Of a stretch of 64,000 bases of DNA, positions 58,801-64,000 are shown one piece after another. Within the stretch, counting starts at the first letter, position 1; every line of letters begins with the position of its first letter. This stretch comes from Euleptes europaea. Its lineage: Eukaryota > Chordata > Lepidosauria > Squamata > Sphaerodactylidae. Location of the stretch: contig NC_079323.1 in the NCBI RefSeq assembly GCF_029931775.1, forward strand, positions 1,275,001-1,339,000. The letters run 5' to 3'. Under the pieces are notes generated by a model that did not search any database, was not told the origin of the DNA, and was given only the letters and a program-made list of their open reading frames with translations. The position numbers and the translations under genes were made by a program.

Positions 58801-60292
58801 AATTTTTACTTATTTATTTGTTTATTTTATTTAAACATTCATTAGCCACCTTTCTCCCTTGCGGAACTCAAAGCTCGCAATATAAATAAAATGCCATCAA
58901 AAACACAATAAAGACAATTGCAATACCCATAAAAAGATCTTGTGAGCTGCTTTGAGTTCCCATGGGAGAGAAAAGCAAGGTGTCTGCATGAATTAAACAA
59001 ACAAAAAAAGAGGTTTGCTCTGAGCTTCTCAAGTCTGCCCCAGAGTTTGAACACCACATCTCTGGCTGATGGGACAGGTGGCCATTTCCACATCCCTGTC
59101 CCCCGTCCCCCCACCAGCATGCCTACCTACGTCAATGTAGCCAACGTGGCTCGCTTGTTCCAACTGCAGCTCCACTTTCAGCAGCCGGCTCCTGTCCTGG
59201 GGGCAGCTGAGCCAGGGATGGCGGCCTCCTTCAAGCAGCAGGTTGTCCACTGGATATTTAGGATCCTGTCCCAGAAAAAGGAAGGAAGAGCTGAGGAACA
59301 CAGGGCTTATCTCCAAGGCCTCACCTTCTAGGCAGCTGCCTTGGGAGTTCTTGTCCCTTGGGATACTCTCGGACTTCTGCATCTCTCCTGCACCCACTAC
59401 ATCAACGCACAGTATCTCTCCAGCATCAGAGGAGCATGTTTATTGTATGAGGCGCTGTGGAACACAGGCAGGATAATGCTGCTGCAGCGCTCTTATTTGT
59501 GGGCTTCCTAGAGGCCCCTGGTTGGCCACTGTGGGAACAGACAGCTGGACTTGATGGGCCTTAGAGTTCCATATTCCTTTTCTCAGAAGAGGATAGTTTT
59601 TGCAACACCAAGAATGAGTTCTGCCAGCCCACATTAACTGAAGTTTTTATTTTAAAACTGTAATTAAAGTGTTGGTAATTTAATTAAGTTGATTAGCTAT
59701 CTTACAGCTCACGCAGAAAGGTACGTTTATACTTTGGGCACAGTTTGTTAGCAGAATTCTTCTATTGTCGAAGGCTTTCATGGTCAGAGTTCATTGGTTC
59801 TTGTAGGTTATCTGGGCTGTGTGACCGTGGTCTTGGTATTTTCTTTCCTCACATTTCGCCAGCAGCTGTGGCAGGCATCTTCAGAGGAGTAACACTGAAG
59901 GACACTCCTTCAGTGTTACTCCTCTGAAGATGCCTGCCACAGCTGCTGGCGAAACGTCAGGAAAGAAAATACCAAGACCACGGTCACACAGCCCGGATAA
60001 CCTACAAGAACCAAAGAATTCTTCTACTTCACCTGGCAATGATTTTACCGCAATTTGTTGTTCATCCTTAATTCAGCAATTGTCTTCAATAAGCATATAA
60101 AATATAATATACTTGTAAGCAAACACACTATTGCAAAATCCTTAAGATGAGTTAATATACTGTGTTTTTTAAACTTAGCTTGATTATGCACCAAACCTCC
60201 CAATTTTTTTTACTGAGAATAACAGGCTAATGTAGCACTTAAGTTACCTGAGACGTGAAGGACACGATATGTCTAATTTTAACTGGAGCCAT
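52583..60292 (-). CDS. XNDC1: XNDC1, XRCC1 N-terminal-domain protein with two UBZ4-like fingers
   Basis: The protein starts with an XRCC1-type N-terminal domain (residues about 1-165): MAPVKIRHIVSFTSQ, DPKYPVDNLL, VELQLEQASHVGYIDVG, EKWDRVRLTCSQPF and FGLSFVRIRTP. In XRCC1 this fold binds DNA polymerase beta and nicked DNA. Nine exons give 430 residues with consistent phases. The middle is Ser/Pro/Arg-rich with a basic stretch (RTKRKRGLS) that could be a nuclear signal, then an acidic stretch. The C-terminus has two C-x2-C-x11-H-x3-C motifs (Cys350, 353, His365, Cys369; Cys394, 397, His409, Cys413), which fit UBZ4 ubiquitin-binding fingers. In mouse this gene lies just upstream of Trpc2 and the two can be co-spliced, as the same order here allows. 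Confidence 0.9.
53140..53365 (+). mobile_element. tRNA-derived SINE (type B)
   Basis: A full copy starting ggggctgtggctcagtggca, with the B box aggttcaatcccc. Confidence 0.87.
53366..54160. other. XNDC1 intron 8 sequence
   Basis: 53366-53570 resembles part of 1800-2045 weakly (cagtaaaa/cagtgaga, cttcctgaacca). An L2-like tttatttatttcaaagattt piece lies near 53875. Nothing else is recognised. Confidence 0.45.
54164..54336 (-). CDS. XNDC1: XNDC1 exon 8, acidic stretch and first half of finger 1
   Basis: Reads SVAASSVGPRPGSRWEGRGR, then EKEPGEEEENGPEEADAG and TCPICD; donor gtgagtag, phase 1. The finger begun here is completed in exon 9. Confidence 0.88.
54700..55420 (+). mobile_element. L2-like LINE fragment then CR1 3' end
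   Basis: 54770-55080 encodes LQLVQNAATRVLPGTPLRAL-like text and ends in a ttttattgtattttatat tail. CR1 from about 55110 has gtggaactccctgccccagg and ends ctgatccagcag. Confidence 0.68.
55698..55776 (-). CDS. XNDC1: XNDC1 exon 7, basic stretch
   Basis: Reads SRQELSTRRDRMRTKRKRGL and SCGAG, then a gtaattt donor in phase 2. The acceptor is ttgttctgcag. Confidence 0.78.
55945..56140. mobile_element. Penelope-like inverted pair, decayed
   Basis: Inverted parts share accttgttggtctgcagg, gattttggggggtatgagct and ctcaaatccccaaaatcttg. The hammerhead core is degraded on both arms. Confidence 0.6.
56326..56558 (-). CDS. XNDC1: XNDC1 exon 6
   Basis: In the spliced phase it reads SSAEEAALKTRLQQLDPASS and LSRPARMVLKAATARRRAFP; donor gtgagtga, phase 1. 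Other open phases across these bases do not fit the junctions. Confidence 0.8.
56830..56990 (-). mobile_element. tRNA-derived SINE (type B), reverse
   Basis: Ends ccactgagccacagcccct; the B box gattgaacctggga is reversed. Confidence 0.85.
57221..57297 (-). CDS. XNDC1: XNDC1 exon 5
   Basis: The acceptor after cttcctctgttctcgcccac was preferred to a nearer AG because it gives phase 2, needed by exon 6. Reads APPEPTGSPWLSSAAICRTF. Confidence 0.72.
57375..58070. mobile_element. 5S-SINE fragment, two opposed type A SINEs, CR1 relic
   Basis: 5S text (ctaagcagggctggctaaag) at 57375-57505 is followed by a plus type A fragment, a reverse type A copy (57675-57955) and a CR1 relic (gagttccatagattcattgt). 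Confidence 0.75.
58241..58401 (-). CDS. XNDC1: XNDC1 exon 4, end of XRCC1-like domain
   Basis: Reads DFLAGVLGEKWDRVRLTCSQ and FGLSFVRIRTPSDDDSK; ends in phase 0 at gtacaggc. Confidence 0.92.
58494..58649 (-). CDS. XNDC1: XNDC1 exon 3
   Basis: Reads NCGSAFLQIDVGRSSWPADQ and NNRSGVRMFKE; phase 1 at both ends. Confidence 0.91.
58805..58990. mobile_element. L2-like LINE 3' end
   Basis: AT-rich start (tttatttgtttattttattt) and a microsatellite-like end, as in other L2-like copies of the window. Confidence 0.45.
59127..59265 (-). CDS. XNDC1: XNDC1 exon 2
   Basis: Reads DPKYPVDNLLLEGGRHPWLS to GYIDV. Of two adjacent GT donors, the second (gtaggcat) keeps phase 1 for the next exon. Confidence 0.9.
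59425..59570 (+). mobile_element. CR1 3' fragment
   Basis: Contains cagaggagcatgtttattgt and ccctggttggccactgtggg. Confidence 0.7.
59753..60026. mobile_element. Penelope-like palindrome with hammerhead core and 12-base duplication
   Basis: Near-perfect inverted arms meet at 59903-59905 (cactgaaggacactccttca). The plus arm holds CTGAAGA, stem, GAAACGTC at 59924-59957, bracketed by TCCT and AGGA. AGAATTCTTCTA flanks both sides. Confidence 0.82.
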
Positions 60293-61020
60293 TTCTGTAG
60301 CTTCAAGCCAATCTCTGTCATTTGCTCAGACTGTTTATGAGCAAACAGCCTCTTTCTGTTTATGCGAGTCACTGGTCCCAGGTTTCAGTGGGCACTGGAG
60401 AAAGAAATGGGTATTATTCATTATTACAGATCAGAAATCTCTGCATAGGGCTGCCTACATCTGCACAGCTTCCCAATCCTTTATGAAGGGGAAGACAGAG
60501 AGATAGAAGATGTGAAGATGGCCTTATGTGGTTATATCCCAAACTGTGCTTACTCAGAAGTAAATCCAATTGTTTGCATCTGGACTTACTTCCAAAAATG
60601 CAAGGATTCCAACTGCGAAAGCACCACTAAGACAACCTACAGACAAATAAATTGCTATGACGAGAAGTACTTGCAGACAAATTCATGGGGCTGGAACTAT
60701 CAACAGCTACTAGGCACGAAGACGTAATGAAGCCTCCAGAGTTAACAGCAGTGTACCTCAGAATTCCACTTCCTGGGGGACAAACTGCAGGGCAGGGCTA
60801 TTGCACACATTACTTTTTATGGGCTGCCCAGAAGCACCTGGTTGGCCACAGTGGGAGATACGCTACAGAGCGCAAGGCTTTGGGCCAGATTTTCACCGGT
60901 TCTGCTGCAGCACACCCTCTGCTTGTTTACAGAGGAAGATAAAAGGGGATGTAACCCCTGCTTTACAGTACAATCCTACAGAGAGGTACTCCAGTCTAAG
61001 CCTGTTGACTTCAGAGACCT
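60030..61020. other. Unique sequence around and above XNDC1 exon 1
   Basis: Apart from exon 1 and a short CR1-like piece near 60820, no repeat is recognised. Confidence 0.5.
60248..60292 (-). CDS. XNDC1: XNDC1 exon 1
   Basis: Fifteen codons, MAPVKIRHIVSFTSQ, then a gtaacttaag donor in phase 0. The start matches what I recall of the mouse protein. Confidence 0.88.
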
Positions 61021-61395
61021 CCAGCCCCCACCTGGAGGTTGGAAACCCTAAAAGTCTAGTCATAGGCAGAGAAGCTCTGAATCCCAGAGTTTTTCTATGC
61101 CTCCTTGCTGGCCTCCAGGTGGGACCTGGGGATCCCCCGGAATTAAATCTCTAGAGATCAGTTCCCCTGGAGTAAATGGATGCTTTGGTGGGTGGTCTTT
61201 GTGGCATTGTACCCCACTGAGGTCTCCGTCCTCCCCAGGCTCCACTCCCAAATCTTCAGGAGTTTTCCAGCCTGGGCCTGGCGACCCAACCTGTTAATCG
61301 GCCTGCCAGGGCAACTGGCTGGCCGCTGTGTGAGACAGGATTCTGGACTAGCTGGGTAGCCGTTGGTCTGATCCCGCAGGGCACTGCTTGCTTAA
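61020..61395. mobile_element. hAT-MITE variant and CR1 relic
   Basis: The variant MITE (ggcctccaggtgggacctgg) runs to about 61290. A CR1 relic (ggccgctgtgtgagacagga) follows. Confidence 0.6.
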
Positions 61396-61749
61396 GTAGC
61401 CTGCAAGGTGCCTCCAGACTCCTGTCTATTTTAACCCATGCACTCACTCTCTGTTTGGCCTAGCCTACCCTGCAGGGTTGTTGTGAAGATAAAACGGGGC
61501 AGAAAGAACCAGAGACGCTGCCTTGAGCTCCTTGGAAGGAGGGATGGTTCGAGGGAGGGGCGAACGGGCCTGCTCTCCAGCCCCTTTCACCTGGGTGGAG
61601 GTGGTAAGAGAGGTATCAGAGGCTCCTTATGGATTAGAGGGCTGTGTGTCGTCCCCCCCGAGGGGAAAACCCGTTACTTTCCCCAACGACCCGGGTTCAA
61701 ATCAACCCCGCGGCACTCACTGTCCTTCAGCCTAGCCTACCTCGCAGGG

Positions 61750-62330
61750 TTGTTGTGAGCTCCAGCACATCAACCCCACACCCACCGTCATCGCAGCCAA
61801 ATTAGCGTGTGCCAATGAGCAGCACCCCCTCTTCCGCCCCGGGACCGTCCGCCGCAGCATCCCAATCTCCCGCCAAAAGCACCCCGCGACCTTTGACCCT
61901 GCCGCTGATAGGCCGCTGATCTCTCAGCGGAGACTGTTAGGGGAAGGGCTTCCTCTTTTTACATTTTCCTTCATTCTTTTTTTTCTTTCATCGCTATTTC
62001 TCACCATTATAGGGTGCGGCTCGGTCCCTTAGAAATTAATGGCGTGTTAATAATTTCTTTAATTAAAAAATTGACGAAGAGGCCTGCGCGATGCATGCTG
62101 GGACGGGTAGTTTCCCTCTCCTGCCACGCGCCACCTTTCAGAATGGATCTGCTTCAGGGAGGGAAGGGATGCGTCCGGAGAAGGAACACGGACAGGGAAA
62201 GTCTCTAAATTCCTAACTTATCTAGGACAAGAAAAACCCAGCAACATTCCTACGAATTCCATTTCAGGAGCTTCAGACGATAAAACATATCGCTCAACAC
62301 TTGTTTTGGTCGGGTCCCACGGCTGCTGTC
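61750..62330 (-). promoter_or_regulatory. XNDC1: Probable XNDC1 promoter region
   Basis: CpG-richer unique sequence between the two divergent genes, with CCAAT and GC-rich motifs near 61810-61900. It is inferred from position; no start site is defined. Confidence 0.35.
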
Positions 62331-62589
62331 TCGTTCGCGAGGATTTTGCGTCTGAAGAGAGAGAGGAGATTTGTCAGACTCTCCCTCGCACTGCCTGACA
62401 GGCTTCGCTTTTCCCACTCGGAGAGCAAGGCCCCGCCCCTCCTCCTTTCCGATTGGCCTACGGGACGCGCACCCCTCCGCCGATTGGAGGGGCGAGAGGC
62501 GGGCCTGGTCAGCCATTGGCCGGCCGTAGCGGAAGCGAGCTGGCTACCTGGCCGGCGCTCGGAAGGAGGCGGGGCCGGCGGCGCGGGGG

Positions 62590-62601
62590 CAAGATGGCGG
62601 C
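62590..62601 (+). promoter_or_regulatory. RNF121: TISU / YY1 element over the RNF121 start codon
   Basis: CAAGATGGCGGC matches the TISU consensus SAASATGGCGGC at every position. It supports this ATG and predicts a very short 5' UTR. Confidence 0.8.
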
Positions 62602-62650
62602 GGTGGTGGAGGTGGAGGTTGGGGGGCCCCTGGACCACGAGGCGGAGGAG
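62594..62650 (+). CDS. RNF121: RNF121 exon 1
   Basis: RNF121 is a multi-span ER/Golgi membrane E3 ubiquitin ligase with a RING-H2 domain. Only exon 1 is in the window: MAAVVEVEVGGPLDHEAEE, then a gtgagggc donor in phase 0. The first eleven residues equal those I recall for human RNF121; the next eight differ. The remaining exons lie beyond the right edge. Divergent orientation to XNDC1 suggests a shared promoter region. Confidence 0.88.
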
Positions 62651-64000
62651 GTGAGGGCGGGGCCCGGCCCGCGGGGGGAGGGGCCCAGGCCCGGGTAAGG
62701 GGGCCTCGGGGGGGGGGCGGGGCGGGGAAGCGCTAATTAGCTCTTCAAAGCGTTAATCACGTGAATGGCAATTAATGCTGCCAATGGACACTGGCTTGTC
62801 ATTGTTGCATTAAAATGCGTGGTTGCTCTGAACGTCGTCCTCCTCGTGCATGGCTCTGCCCAACATCACCCCTAAAGGGTAGGTCTCTGCCCCTAGCTGC
62901 TTACAGTGTGCACCGTGGACAGGGGTGCGCCCAAGTCCCTTTTCAGGTATCTGCCTTTAGTTTTGGAGACACCCAGGGATCAGATGCCAGCGGTTGCTGT
63001 TATTGTTGTTGTTATTATTATTATTATTACTATTATTATTATTATTATTGAAGGTTTTATTCTTGGAAGAATGAAACGCTGCAAAAGTGGAAAGCTGCCA
63101 TCTGGATTGTTTCAAGGGATGGGGGGATCTCAGGAGGAGCATGAATAAGTGTTTTTGTCAGCGTTTAAATGTATTTGTGTATAAATGTTACAGGGATTGA
63201 GGAACACGTGTCTGTAATAGCATCTGTGTTTAATGGTTTATAATTCTGAATGTACTTATTTAAAATGAAAGGAGAAGAGCTTTGGTATTAGCTGCCTTGT
63301 GCGCTTCACCGAGTGGTACATGTAGAAAGGTGAGGCTTTTGCAGGCGGGGGGGACTTAGGGTATACTATTTGACACAGATACAGAGTAAAGGGGGGAATC
63401 TGGAGGTGAGAGTAGCAGGAAGAACTTGCTTAAAATCATTTATGTGTCCTCAGGCTTTGGGAGTGGTGTTAATTTGTATGCTGGTTTTAATGGGAAAATT
63501 CCTTGGCAGACTTTCTCTTCATCTTTGCGTTTGTACTGTAAGGGAGTGTAATTTCTACTGATGACGCTGTGCTAGTGAATATACTGCAAAAATGACAGGT
63601 CTCTAGTCTGCAGGTTCCTCAGGGCAAAACTTGTAGAATAGGAAAGGCAAAGTTGAGATGGGGTGGGAGGGGAGTGTAAGACAAAATGTGCAGTTATTTC
63701 TTTTCCCACTTTCCTTAAGCTTTGTAATGTACCCCATACCAAGGGTCAGTCAAGGTAGCTTCCCTAAAAAGGGCATTGTAAATTAGCCTGCTTGCAGTGA
63801 TTTTTGTTCCCTCCCTTCAACGTGCAGGTGGGGCAGTTTGAGGAGCCACCTTCAGTCAGTTCGCCCTTTGTGTGAACCTGAATGTGCACCTGCCTAAAAC
63901 ATGCACCAGACTCTTCCACACCCCAAAGGGTTTATTAGTGACTGCGCCGAGTTCCTAGGCAAGTGTGGGTACGTTGAAGGTAGTAGATTTTGAAAGTCCT
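62651..64000 (+). other. RNF121: RNF121 intron 1, start
   Basis: Unique sequence apart from a TTA/TTG microsatellite. No second exon is seen before the edge. Confidence 0.65.
63000..63050. repeat. TTG/TTA microsatellite
   Basis: Trinucleotide runs of TTG then ATT; no host element is recognised. Confidence 0.9.

Larger units (their letters stand above)
62330..62740 (+). promoter_or_regulatory. RNF121: RNF121 CpG-island promoter
   Basis: Dense CpG sequence with three inverted CCAAT boxes (ATTGG at 62452, 62483 and 62515) spaced about 31 bases apart, and GC boxes. There is no TATA box. Confidence 0.8.

Overview
The window is vertebrate nuclear DNA, almost certainly from a squamate reptile. It carries BovB LINEs, 5S-rRNA-derived SINEs with a BovB-like 3' tail, CR1 and L2-like LINEs, Penelope-like elements with hammerhead-ribozyme cores, and many short hAT elements. 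A gekkotan is my guess from the repeat style only. Genes have short exons with GT-AG introns packed with repeats.

Six genes were found. From left to right: the 3' end of CHRNA10 (+, acetylcholine receptor alpha-10); two arginine-type mono-ADP-ribosyltransferase genes (-, ART1/ART5-like, each 3 coding exons with signal peptide and GPI tail); TRPC2 (-, 13 coding exons, 887 residues, intact); XNDC1 (-, 9 coding exons, 430 residues, XRCC1-type N-terminal domain and two UBZ4-like zinc fingers); and the first exon of RNF121 (+) in a CpG-rich promoter. The order CHRNA10 - ART - ART - TRPC2 - XNDC1 - RNF121 is the order I recall from mammals, which supports the gene names. I assembled exons by hand from splice sites and reading phase; all five multi-exon reading frames close in phase.

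Region by region: 1-5.0 kb CHRNA10; 8.3-13.2 kb ART-A; 20.1-26.2 kb ART-B, whose second intron holds a Ty3/Gypsy fossil and a CR1; 26.2-31.4 kb intergenic, with a solo LTR inside the target-site duplication of an older LINE insertion; 31.6-49.5 kb TRPC2; 49.5-52.5 kb a GC-rich spacer; 52.6-60.3 kb XNDC1; 60.3-62.6 kb the space between XNDC1 and RNF121, probably holding both promoters; 62.6-64 kb RNF121 exon 1 and intron 1.

TRPC2 is the main transduction channel of vomeronasal neurons, and an intact copy fits an animal with a working vomeronasal organ. In mouse, XNDC1 and TRPC2 can be joined by read-through splicing; exon phases here say which junctions could be in frame. The most notable observations are the tandem UBZ4-like fingers in XNDC1, a series of inverted Penelope-like copies with hammerhead cores on both arms, dimeric 5S SINEs, a perfect TISU start element in RNF121, and an unidentified coding-like module present twice.
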